DNA from: Tomitella gaofuii
GTDB taxonomy: Bacteria; Actinomycetota; Actinomycetes; Mycobacteriales; Mycobacteriaceae
Assembly: GCF_014126825.1 (NCBI RefSeq)
Contig: NZ_CP059900.1
Location: 3,548,954 to 3,612,953, forward strand
Direction of reading: 5' to 3'
Length of the DNA stretch: 64,000 nt
A program made the translations under genes and the position numbers. This document shows positions 35,377 to 42,351 of the stretch, piece after piece. The notes beneath the pieces are model-generated. The model did not search any database and was not told the origin of the DNA. It was given only the letters and a program-made list of their open reading frames with translations. Position 1 is the stretch's first letter; the number at the start of each line of letters is the position of its first letter.

Positions 35377-36180
35377 TCAGGTCAGGTTGATGGTGGCGAG
35401 GACGTTGGTCGGCGCGGGAGAACCGCCGGGCGGCTCGACACTGATGCCGAATGTCGTGGAGGAGTCGATGTCCTGGACGACGGCGCGCGTGGACGGCGTC
35501 ACCTGGGCCGGTCCCATCATCCCCACCGATGTCGGCGGGTGATCCGACCCCAGCAGCCACAGCTGATAGACGGTGTCCGGCTGCGGCGGCGCGACGCCGT
35601 CCATCAACAGCACCGCCGCGTTCGCGTCCCGCGAGTACACCACCGTGGCCGTGCCGCCGCCGACGTCGACGGCGCCCGTGCGGACATCCGACGCGGCGAA
35701 CACCTGCGCCGCAGGAGGCGGCCCCTCGGTGCCGCCGATCCGGTCGCCGATCACCACGCCGCCGGCCACGAGGATCGCCGCCGCGGCGGCCCCACCGAGT
35801 CCGCGGGCCCAGCGCCTGCGTCGCCGAAGGCGCCGCTCGTCCAGCGACGCGGGTGCCGGCAGGGCACCCGGCCCCGCCTGCGCGGGACCGGCTTTCGCCG
35901 ACCGGTCCGCTTCCGCATCCGCATCGATGCGCGCCATGATCCCGCCGAAGAGGTCTGCCGGCGGATGTTGTTCGGTGGTGTGGGCATAATCCGCCAGCGC
36001 CTCGCGGTGGTCGCGGACGCGCCGCAGAAACTCGTCGCGCACCCCCTGGTGGGCGACATCCATTGCGGAGTCGATGGCCCTGCGCTCCGCGTCGTCGACA
36101 GCGTCGAGCGCGTAGGCGGCGGCGAGGCCCAGCAACTCGTCGTCACTGCCGTGACCGGCGGTCCGGATCTGTTCAGTCAT
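35377..36180 (-). CDS. rskA: Anti-sigma-K factor
   Basis: A 267-residue membrane anti-sigma factor. The N-terminal cytoplasmic anti-sigma domain starts MTEQIRTAGHGSDDELLGLA and includes AAAYALDAVDDAERRAIDSA. One transmembrane helix (about 130-148, GLGGAAAAAILVAGGVVIG) leads to the extracytoplasmic RskA domain with PPQPDTVYQLWLLG. In mycobacteria RskA holds SigK until regulated proteolysis frees it. The gene overlaps the end of sigK by eight bases, so both are co-translated. Confidence 0.92.
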   Translation of the reverse strand: MTEQIRTAGHGSDDELLGLAAAYALDAVDDAERRAIDSAMDVAHQGVRDEFLRRVRDHREALADYAHTTEQHPPADLFGGIMARIDADAEADRSAKAGPAQAGPGALPAPASLDERRLRRRRRWARGLGGAAAAAILVAGGVVIGDRIGGTEGPPPAAQVFAASDVRTGAVDVGGGTATVVYSRDANAAVLLMDGVAPPQPDTVYQLWLLGSDHPPTSVGMMGPAQVTPSTRAVVQDIDSSTTFGISVEPPGGSPAPTNVLATINLT

Positions 36181-36772
36181 CGCTGCGCTCCCTGCGGTTC
36201 CGGCTCTGCCCGCCGAGGCAGTCGCGCAGCCGGGCGAGGCCGTCGCGCATCCGGGACTTGATGGTGGGAAGGGCCACCTGCAGTCGTTCGGCCACCTGCC
36301 TATAGGTCAACCCACCGTAGTAGGCGAGGTCCACGCTGGAGCGTTGCACGGCCGTAAGCGTCTCCAGACAGTCCGCCACCGCACGCTGCTCATCGCCGCG
36401 GACTACGGCCTCGGCCACATCGTCGTATCCGGTCGCCGTATCCGCTGCCCCGTAAGCGTTGTCACGGTTCGTGCTCGCTTGCTCACTGCGCACCCGATCG
36501 ATGGCGCGCCGGTGCGCGAGCGTGATCAGCCAGGACATCGCCGAGCCCCTGGCGGGGTCGAAGGACGACGCCGTGCGCCACACCTGCAGGTAGACCTCCT
36601 GGACGGTCTCCTCGGCGTAGCCCGGGTCGCGCAGTACGCGCAGCACCATTCCGTAGACCCGAGAGCTGGTGACGCGGTAGAACTCGGCGAAGGCGTCTCT
36701 GTCACCGTCGGCGAGCCGGCCCAGCAGCACGGCGGGGTCGGCGGTCTCGCCTGCACGCTGGCGTGCGCTCAC
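36173..36772 (-). CDS. sigK: ECF sigma factor SigK
   Basis: A 199-residue extracytoplasmic-function sigma factor. Region 2 is FYRVTSSRVYGMVLRVLRDP with YAEETVQEVYLQVW and GSAMSWLITLAHRRAIDRVR. Region 4 is LAYYGGLTYRQVAERLQVAL followed by PTIKSRMRDGLARLR. GTG 36772 (VSARQRAGETADPAVLL) is the likely start; the open frame extends to 36874. An upstream SigK-type promoter (36987-37013) suggests positive autoregulation. It overlaps rskA. Confidence 0.92.
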   Translation of the reverse strand: MSARQRAGETADPAVLLGRLADGDRDAFAEFYRVTSSRVYGMVLRVLRDPGYAEETVQEVYLQVWRTASSFDPARGSAMSWLITLAHRRAIDRVRSEQASTNRDNAYGAADTATGYDDVAEAVVRGDEQRAVADCLETLTAVQRSSVDLAYYGGLTYRQVAERLQVALPTIKSRMRDGLARLRDCLGGQSRNRRERSDD

Positions 36773-36986
36773 GCTGTTGGACTCTCCACAGGCGAGAATG
36801 CTACCGGAGCACGTCACTCGGCCGTCCCAGGAACGCCGCCGCGCCGCCCCCGCCGACACCAGTCGCGTCGCCATCGCGCATTCACCCCGTCACCGGTCCG
36901 GCCCCGCGCATGCCGAGGCCGCGTTCGCCCGCTGCGTCTCGGGCTCCGTCCCCCGTTGCGAAATTGCGAACATGCTCATGCAAAGG

Positions 36987-37013
36987 ATTCGACGCAGCAG
37001 ACGCGCCGGATGG
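36987..37013 (-). promoter_or_regulatory. SigK-type promoter for sigK-rskA
   Basis: Read leftward: CCATCC (37013-37008), 15-base spacer, TCGAAT (36992-36987), one base off consensus. It lies about 215 bases before sigK and points at it. The predicted transcript would start close to the ATG at 36979 of a 29-codon ORF. Confidence 0.65.
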
Positions 37014-37050
37014 GTTTGACGACGCTGCCGAACGGGTAGGGGCCCTGCCG

Positions 37051-38043
37051 TCAGGCCTGCACCGCACTGCGCACATACCGCCACAGCGCGTCCCGCTCGT
37101 CGGCCGAGTAGCACGTACCCGGCAGGTAGTGCTGCGGCCGTGGGGCGCGGTCGTGCCAGAAGAGCCCGCCGGACAGCTCCCGGCCGGTGGCGACGAGCCA
37201 GGTGACGGTGTCGGCGCCCTGGTCGGGGCTGCGCAGAATCGCGCCCGCCAGCCGGTGGAACCCCGGCAACGACCTGGCGACACCGGGGGTGTCGACCCAG
37301 CCCGGATGCATCGCCGCCACCGTCACTTCGTCACCCGACCAGCGCTCGGCGAGGCACGGCAGCAGCGCGACCTGCATGCGCTTGGTCCGCGCGTAGGCGG
37401 TGGCGCCCCGGTACCGTCCGCGACGGTACTCGGGATCCTCGACGTGCAGCTTCTGCGTGTACATCCCTCCTGACGAGACAAACACGACGCGCGGCCGCTC
37501 CGCCCGGGCCAGCAGCGGCCGCACCTCGTCCGTGAGCACGATGGGGCCGAGGACGTGGGTGGCGAGCGTGGTCTCGTGACCCTGTGCGGATTCTCCCCGG
37601 GACGCGGGCAGCACTCCGGCGTTGTGGACGAGGGCGTCCAGCTTCGGCAGCGCAGTCCGCAGTCGTCGTGCGGCCGAGCGCACGTCGTCGAAGTCCGACA
37701 CGTCGCAGCGTTCCACGCGGACGTCGGCCTGCGGATGCGCGCGCAAGACCTCGTCGCGCGCGGCGGCGCCCTTGTTTGTGTCGCGCACGAGCATCACGAC
37801 CTGCGCGCCCAGCCCGGCGAGCTGCGTCGAGGCGGCCTTGCCGATGCCGGAGTTCGCACCCGTCACTGCGACGACGGCGCCGGCCAGCGCTCCGTCGTCG
37901 AGGTCCGGGTCGTCGTTCGGGCCCTCTGCGCCCCTCCACAACCGTGACCGCAGCGCGTACCCGACGCGCGAGTAGCCGGGCACCACGGTGCGGTCGAGCG
38001 CGGAATCCGCCATCGACCGCAGCGCATGCCCGGCCTCGGTCAT
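37051..38043 (-). CDS. Short-chain dehydrogenase/reductase
   Basis: A 330-residue SDR with an N-terminal extension (SMADSALDRTVVPGYSRVGY) of about 55 residues. The NAD(P) motif is VVAVTGANSGIGKAAS, then VHNAGVLP, the catalytic Ser in FVSSGGMYTQ and YARTK. The C-terminal part HPGWVDTPGVARSLPGF is typical of the DHRS12-like retinol-dehydrogenase group. It overlaps the SRPBCC gene as ATGA and is last in the leftward SigK-driven operon starting at 40634. Probable substrate is a lipid-derived alcohol or ketone. Confidence 0.88.
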   Translation of the reverse strand: MTEAGHALRSMADSALDRTVVPGYSRVGYALRSRLWRGAEGPNDDPDLDDGALAGAVVAVTGANSGIGKAASTQLAGLGAQVVMLVRDTNKGAAARDEVLRAHPQADVRVERCDVSDFDDVRSAARRLRTALPKLDALVHNAGVLPASRGESAQGHETTLATHVLGPIVLTDEVRPLLARAERPRVVFVSSGGMYTQKLHVEDPEYRRGRYRGATAYARTKRMQVALLPCLAERWSGDEVTVAAMHPGWVDTPGVARSLPGFHRLAGAILRSPDQGADTVTWLVATGRELSGGLFWHDRAPRPQHYLPGTCYSADERDALWRYVRSAVQA

Positions 38044-38498
38044 GCCTCGACCACGTCCCGCATCCGTTCCAGGGTGCGGCGCATGTCGTTGCGGTTGCGC
38101 CGTCCGCGCAGCGCGCCGAGCAGGATCCAGTACGGCCGTGCCCACAGCGCCGAGGTGAAGTCGAACGTCTCGGTCACGTCCACTCCGTCCCCGTCGGCGC
38201 GGGGTTCCAGGCGGTAACCCCACCGTGTGATGGGGTTGTCCGCGGAGCCGACGCCGAAGGTGAACTCGCGCTGCGGTTCGCACACCAGCACCGTGCACGG
38301 GGTCCAATAGGTGGGGCCGACCTCGTTGCGGCGCACGTGGCCGCGGAACCGGGCGCCGACGGCCGGCCCGGACGCACCGCCGAGCCACTCCGCCTCGAAC
38401 GTCTCCGGCGAGAACTCGCCGATGCGTGTCACGTCGCTGACCAGCTCCCAGACCGCCTGCACCGGCGCGTGCATGGTGATCGTCGTCTCTTCGTGCAT
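38040..38498 (-). CDS. SRPBCC-fold (polyketide cyclase/START-like) protein
   Basis: A 152-residue lipid-pocket protein. It starts MHEETTITMHAPVQAVWELV with SDVTRIGEFSPETFEAEWLG, the usual first strand and helix of the SRPBCC fold, and ends with a long helix (NRNDMRRTLERMRDVVEA). Nine bases separate it from the end of the CFA synthase gene, and it overlaps the SDR gene, so it belongs to the SigK-driven lipid operon. Probably binds or transfers a hydrophobic ligand. Confidence 0.85.
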   Translation of the reverse strand: MHEETTITMHAPVQAVWELVSDVTRIGEFSPETFEAEWLGGASGPAVGARFRGHVRRNEVGPTYWTPCTVLVCEPQREFTFGVGSADNPITRWGYRLEPRADGDGVDVTETFDFTSALWARPYWILLGALRGRRNRNDMRRTLERMRDVVEA

Positions 38499-38507
38499 AA
38501 CCCGAAA

Positions 38508-40634
38508 CTACCGGCCTTCCCCGTCTGCGCCGACCTGCAGCGGGGACGGCGTGCGCTCCCCGGGGCGATCGAGCACGATCTGCTGCACGTCCAGGTAGCC
38601 GGACCGGAACCCGGCCTCCGCGTAGCACAGGTAGAAGTGCCACATCCGCCGGAACACCCGGTCGAATCCCAGCGCGTCGATCCGCCGGCTCTGCGCCTGG
38701 CTGCGCTCGTCCCACAGGCGCAGCGTGCGCGCGTAGTGCGGGCCGAAAGACATCGACCCGCGCACACGCAGATCCGTGCACGCCCGCGCCACCGACTCGA
38801 TCGCCTGTGCCGACGGCAGGAACCCGCCGGGGAAGATGTACTTCTGGATCCAGGTGTAGGTCTCCCGGGTGCGCAGCATCCTGTCGTGCGGCATGGTGAT
38901 GGCCTGCAGCGCGAACCGGCCGCCGGGCGCCAGCAGCGTGTCCACCGCCCGGAAGTAGTCGGCCCAGTACTCGTGCCCGACGGCCTCGATCATCTCCACC
39001 GAGACGATCGCGTCGTACTCCCCGTCGACGGCGCGGTAGTCGCACAGGTCCACACGCACCCGGTCTCCGTACCCGGCAGCCCGCACGCGCCTGGACGCCT
39101 CCGCCTGCTGCTCCTCCGAGAGGGTCACCGAGCGGACGTGGGCACCGCGCGCCGCTGCTCTGATGCACAATTCGCCCCAGCCGGTGCCGATCTCGAGCAG
39201 CCTGGTGCCCTCGCCCACGCCCGCGGCATCGAGCAGCCTGTCGATCTTGGCCCGCTGCGCCGCGGCGAGGCCGCCCCATCCGGCCGCGCCGCCCTCCTCG
39301 AACAGCCCGCTGGAATACGTCATGGTCGAGTCGAGGAACAGGGCGAAGAAGTCGTTCGACAGGTCGTAGTGCTGCGCGATGTTGCGGCGCGCGTTCTCCG
39401 CGGTGTTGCGCTCGCGCAGCGGCCTGGCCCGCACGTAGAGCCTCCGCAGGCCCTGCAGCCGCGCCGGCACCAGGTCGGTCATCCGCGTGGCCAGCCGGGC
39501 GAGCACCGCGTCGAGGTCCGGCGACGCCCAGTCCCCGGCCATGTAGGCCTCACCGAAGCCGATGAGCCCGTCGGCGCCGACGCGCCGTGCGAACGCGGCG
39601 GGGTCGTGCAGGATCATCCGCGGGGCGGGCGGAAGCCCCGGCGAGGGTTCGGCGGCGTCGCCGAGCACCGTGCCGTCGGGCAGCTCAATGCGGATCGGCG
39701 TGCCCTGCGCCGCGAGCCGGCGGGCGATCCGGCGGAACAGCAGCGCCACCACCGGCGCCGCCAGGCGAGCCCGGACCGTCCGCGGCGCCTCCGGCACGCG
39801 CACGGTTGCGCCTGCGCCGTCGGCATCGCCGCGTCGGCAGGCATGCCCGGATGCCGTCGAATGCACACGGGCATCCGATGCGGCGTGCCGGGGGTGTCCC
39901 GGACGCGGCAGCACCGGCAGGCCGCGCGCCCAGAGCCTGATCCCCTCGGCACGGATGTGCGCCGACACCGCGAGCGGCGCCCAGGGCGCGCGCCACTGCG
40001 CACGCAGCACGTTCGCGCGGGTGGCGGGCAGACGGTCGCCGGTCACCTGGGCGATGAACGGGTCATGGCCGTCGCGGTGCAGCGTCACGGTGAGCGACAG
40101 GTGCGCGCCGGGCTCGGGCAGCGCCATCCCGTAGCGGCCGGCGGTGTCGTTGAACGGCGAGACGTAGAACGCCTTGTCCGCCGCCGCCCGGCCGCGGCGG
40201 TCGGTCTCGAGCAGGTAGCTGTGGCGCTGGCCGTAAGTGTTGTGCACCTCGGCGATCACGCACACGAGCCGCTCGTCGGGGTCGTGGCACCAATAGACGG
40301 TGAGCGGGTTGAACACGTAACCGAGCACACGCGCGTTCATCATCGCAGTGACGCGGCCCCCGCGCAGGTCCACGCCGTGCCGGCCCAGGAAGGCGTCGAC
40401 GCGGGCGCGCAGCCCCTCGCCCGGCGCACCGTCGAGGTGGTCCTCGCCGCGGAACCGCGCCAGCGCCGCGAACGGGCCCGGCAGGCGTGGCAGGTCGTCC
40501 AAGTCGACGAACCAGCAGTAGCTCGTGTGCTCCATGCGGCGGCGCACCGGCTCGGTGCGCACATGGGTGATGCGCGTGAAGTACAGCGCCGGCGCCGGCG
40601 CCGCCACCGCCTGCATGTCCACGAGTTCGCTCAT
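38508..40634 (-). CDS. ufaA1: DUF1365 - cyclopropane-fatty-acid synthase fusion
   Basis: A 708-residue fusion. Residues about 10-245 are a DUF1365 domain (YFTRITHVRTEPVRRRMEHT; NARVLGYVFNPLTVYWCHD). After a variable linker, residues about 290-700 are a SAM-dependent cyclopropane-fatty-acid synthase: NIAQHYDLSNDFFALFLDST, LLEIGTGWGELCIRAA (SAM loop), SVEMIEAVGHEYW and TYTWIQKYIFPGG. In M. tuberculosis these are two genes (Rv0448c and ufaA1/Rv0447c) in the sigK operon; here they are one ORF. A SigK-type promoter ends about eight bases before the ATG, implying a leaderless message. Confidence 0.9.
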   Translation of the reverse strand: MSELVDMQAVAAPAPALYFTRITHVRTEPVRRRMEHTSYCWFVDLDDLPRLPGPFAALARFRGEDHLDGAPGEGLRARVDAFLGRHGVDLRGGRVTAMMNARVLGYVFNPLTVYWCHDPDERLVCVIAEVHNTYGQRHSYLLETDRRGRAAADKAFYVSPFNDTAGRYGMALPEPGAHLSLTVTLHRDGHDPFIAQVTGDRLPATRANVLRAQWRAPWAPLAVSAHIRAEGIRLWARGLPVLPRPGHPRHAASDARVHSTASGHACRRGDADGAGATVRVPEAPRTVRARLAAPVVALLFRRIARRLAAQGTPIRIELPDGTVLGDAAEPSPGLPPAPRMILHDPAAFARRVGADGLIGFGEAYMAGDWASPDLDAVLARLATRMTDLVPARLQGLRRLYVRARPLRERNTAENARRNIAQHYDLSNDFFALFLDSTMTYSSGLFEEGGAAGWGGLAAAQRAKIDRLLDAAGVGEGTRLLEIGTGWGELCIRAAARGAHVRSVTLSEEQQAEASRRVRAAGYGDRVRVDLCDYRAVDGEYDAIVSVEMIEAVGHEYWADYFRAVDTLLAPGGRFALQAITMPHDRMLRTRETYTWIQKYIFPGGFLPSAQAIESVARACTDLRVRGSMSFGPHYARTLRLWDERSQAQSRRIDALGFDRVFRRMWHFYLCYAEAGFRSGYLDVQQIVLDRPGERTPSPLQVGADGEGR

Positions 40635-40641
40635 GGTGGGG

Positions 40642-40668
40642 GTTCGGCGCGGCCGCGCGCGCGGATGG
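40642..40668 (-). promoter_or_regulatory. SigK-type promoter for the DUF1365-CFA synthase operon
   Basis: Read leftward: CCATCC (40668-40663), 15-base spacer, CCGAAC (40647-40642). The transcript should begin at or next to ATG 40634. Three genes follow with little or no spacing. Confidence 0.8.
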
Positions 40669-41102
40669 GTCCGGCCCGACGTTCCTCGGACCTGAGCAAG
40701 CATTCGGCCGAGGTCTTCGCGGAGGCCGAGGCCCACCCGGTGACCGTGACCCGGCGCGACGGCGAAGCGCTGGTCCTGATGTCGCAACGTGAGGCCAAGG
40801 CCCGAACGCGCCTGTTGAGCTTCGCCGCCCAGCTCATCACGGTTACCCTCGATGACGGCGACACACTGACGGAGCGGATGGCCAAGGCGTTCCCATGGAT
40901 GCTCGCGCTGTCGTCGGCGGACCGCGAGACCTGCGCTCAGGACCTCCTCGATGCCGCTCGCGCCTCGTTTTCCACCAACGAGCCTCACCTCGCTATTGCC
41001 GAACTGACCTCGTGGAAAGAGACCGCCACCGCCGTCGCCGCAGGACTCGGGGCCGCCGAGCCGGAATGGCTCGACGCCGACGAGAAGGTGGAGCGGCCGT
41101 AA
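40665..41102 (+). CDS. Phd/YefM-like antitoxin
   Basis: A 145-residue protein from ATG 40665 whose N-terminal part (SSDLSKHSAEVFAEAEAHPV with TVTRRDGEALVLMSQREAKA) has the form of prevent-host-death antitoxins, with an unusually long C-terminal region. The start lies inside the -35 box of the divergent SigK promoter, so a slightly later start is possible. Immediately downstream only the C-terminal part of a toxin gene remains (41104-41241). The antitoxin appears to be an orphan. Confidence 0.75.
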   Translation: MGPARRSSDLSKHSAEVFAEAEAHPVTVTRRDGEALVLMSQREAKARTRLLSFAAQLITVTLDDGDTLTERMAKAFPWMLALSSADRETCAQDLLDAARASFSTNEPHLAIAELTSWKETATAVAAGLGAAEPEWLDADEKVERP

Positions 41103-41103
41103 T

Positions 41104-41241
41104 CGTGGCGGCGGCACCACATTCGAGCGCTGGCAGCACAAGCCGACTGCGAAGGGCACCGCGCGCATCTGGTTCTACGTCAGCGGGCGCACGGTCTTCC
41201 TGGAACAGGTGCACACACGTCACCCCAACGAGACAAAGTAG
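41104..41241 (+). pseudogene. Toxin remnant (C-terminal fragment)
   Basis: An open frame with no start codon reads RGGGTTFERWQHKPTAKGTA, then RIWFYVSGRTVFLEQVHTRH, and stops at 41239-41241. This matches the C-terminal half of RelE/YoeB-like toxins found after Phd-type antitoxins (W-Q-H/Y, RIWF/Y, HTxHP). The antitoxin stop lies only a few bases earlier, so the toxin's N-terminal half is missing. This suggests a deletion that inactivated the toxin. Confidence 0.65.
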
Positions 41242-41333
41242 GAGCGTCCCGCATCGCCCCCACGAGCCTCGACCGTGGACAGGGTCGGCCGCCCCGGAGT
41301 AGCGTTCTCCGCCTACCCCGCGAGGAGCCGACG

Positions 41334-41690
41334 ATGTTCACACGAGCTCGTGCACTCATAACCCGGACCGCCGCGATCACGGCCACGGTCGGCGCCGCCG
41401 CACTGTTCGGCGCGGTCGGCCACGCGTCCGCCGCAGTGGCCCCCGGCGCCTACACCTCCACGACATTGTCGGCGGGCAGCGTGCTGCTGCAGCGCGTGGG
41501 GCATGTCGAAGGCGGCGACCTCGTACTCATCGGGCGCTATCCGATCCATCCGACGCCCACCGGCGGCTACGTCGACTTCTTCCCCGGCCACCGGGTTTTC
41601 ATGAACAGCGACGGGCACGGCGGCTATACGGGGCCGGCGTTTCTGGGGCCCTTCGTCGTCGGAGCCTTCACGCTCACGCCGCTCGGCTGA
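41334..41690 (+). CDS. Secreted small protein of unknown function
   Basis: A 118-residue protein with GCGAGGAG upstream of ATG 41334. The signal peptide is MFTRARALITRTAAITATVG, then AAALFGAVGHASAAVA with cleavage near ASA. The mature part is about 85 residues, rich in Gly, Thr, His and aromatics (GGYVDFFPGHRVFMNSDGHG), probably a small beta fold without Cys. No family recognised. It stands alone, convergent with the DUF1707 gene. Confidence 0.75.
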   Translation: MFTRARALITRTAAITATVGAAALFGAVGHASAAVAPGAYTSTTLSAGSVLLQRVGHVEGGDLVLIGRYPIHPTPTGGYVDFFPGHRVFMNSDGHGGYTGPAFLGPFVVGAFTLTPLG

Positions 41691-41715
41691 CCGGCGCTGC
41701 GCCGACAGCGCGTGG

Positions 41716-42351
41716 CTACCCGTTGCGCTTCGCCCGCCAGCGCCGCCACCCTTCCCGGATTCGCGTGCTGAACCGCGGCTCGCCCGCCTTGCGGGATTCG
41801 ATGAGGACACGGCCGAACCACCCGGTGGGCTGCACCCGGATCAGCGGCGTCCCGGGAATCCGCGGCACCGCGGCCAGCGTGCACGAGTGCGTGTCGGACA
41901 GCACCGAATCGGAGTCCAGCACCACCTCGACCCCTTCGGGGACGGTGATGCGGATGTCGCCGAACACGCACGTGGCGTCGATCCGGATCTCGCTGTCGGT
42001 GATGGTCGCCCGCCGCAGGTCCAGTTCGATGTCCGCGAAGACCGCGGTCGCCTTGGACCGGGCGGGCAGATGCCAGTTCTCGGCGCGCACCACGTTGTCG
42101 AACAACGCGGTGCTGCGGGGGACGACGGCCGGCGTCGTACCGACGATCGGCGCGAGGTCTCCCGTGATCTCCGCCAGCTCGGCGCCGGTGCGCGCCCTGT
42201 TGGACCGGTCGAGCCGGTCGATGTAGCCGTTGAGGTCGAGCTGACCGTGCCCCACCGCCTGCTCGAGCCGCGCGGCCGCCGCGGCACGCTCCGTGTCCCG
42301 CACCGGCAGGGACGGGCTCGGATCCGGTTCGCGCACTGGGTCGTTGCTCAT
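41716..42351 (-). CDS. DUF1707 / cell-wall-response-like protein
   Basis: A 211-residue soluble protein. The N-terminal DUF1707 motif is SLPVRDTERAAAAARLEQAV followed by GHGQLDLNGYIDRLDRS. The middle (about 105-175) is a beta-rich domain like the LiaF/YvqF C-terminal domain: SKATAVFADIELDLRRATI, RIDATCVFGDIRITVPEGV. The start (ATG 42351 or GTG 42354) overlaps the MmpL stop, with AAGGAA upstream, so the two are coupled. It may be a modulator of envelope-stress signalling. Confidence 0.82.
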   Translation of the reverse strand: MSNDPVREPDPSPSLPVRDTERAAAAARLEQAVGHGQLDLNGYIDRLDRSNRARTGAELAEITGDLAPIVGTTPAVVPRSTALFDNVVRAENWHLPARSKATAVFADIELDLRRATITDSEIRIDATCVFGDIRITVPEGVEVVLDSDSVLSDTHSCTLAAVPRIPGTPLIRVQPTGWFGRVLIESRKAGEPRFSTRIREGWRRWRAKRNG

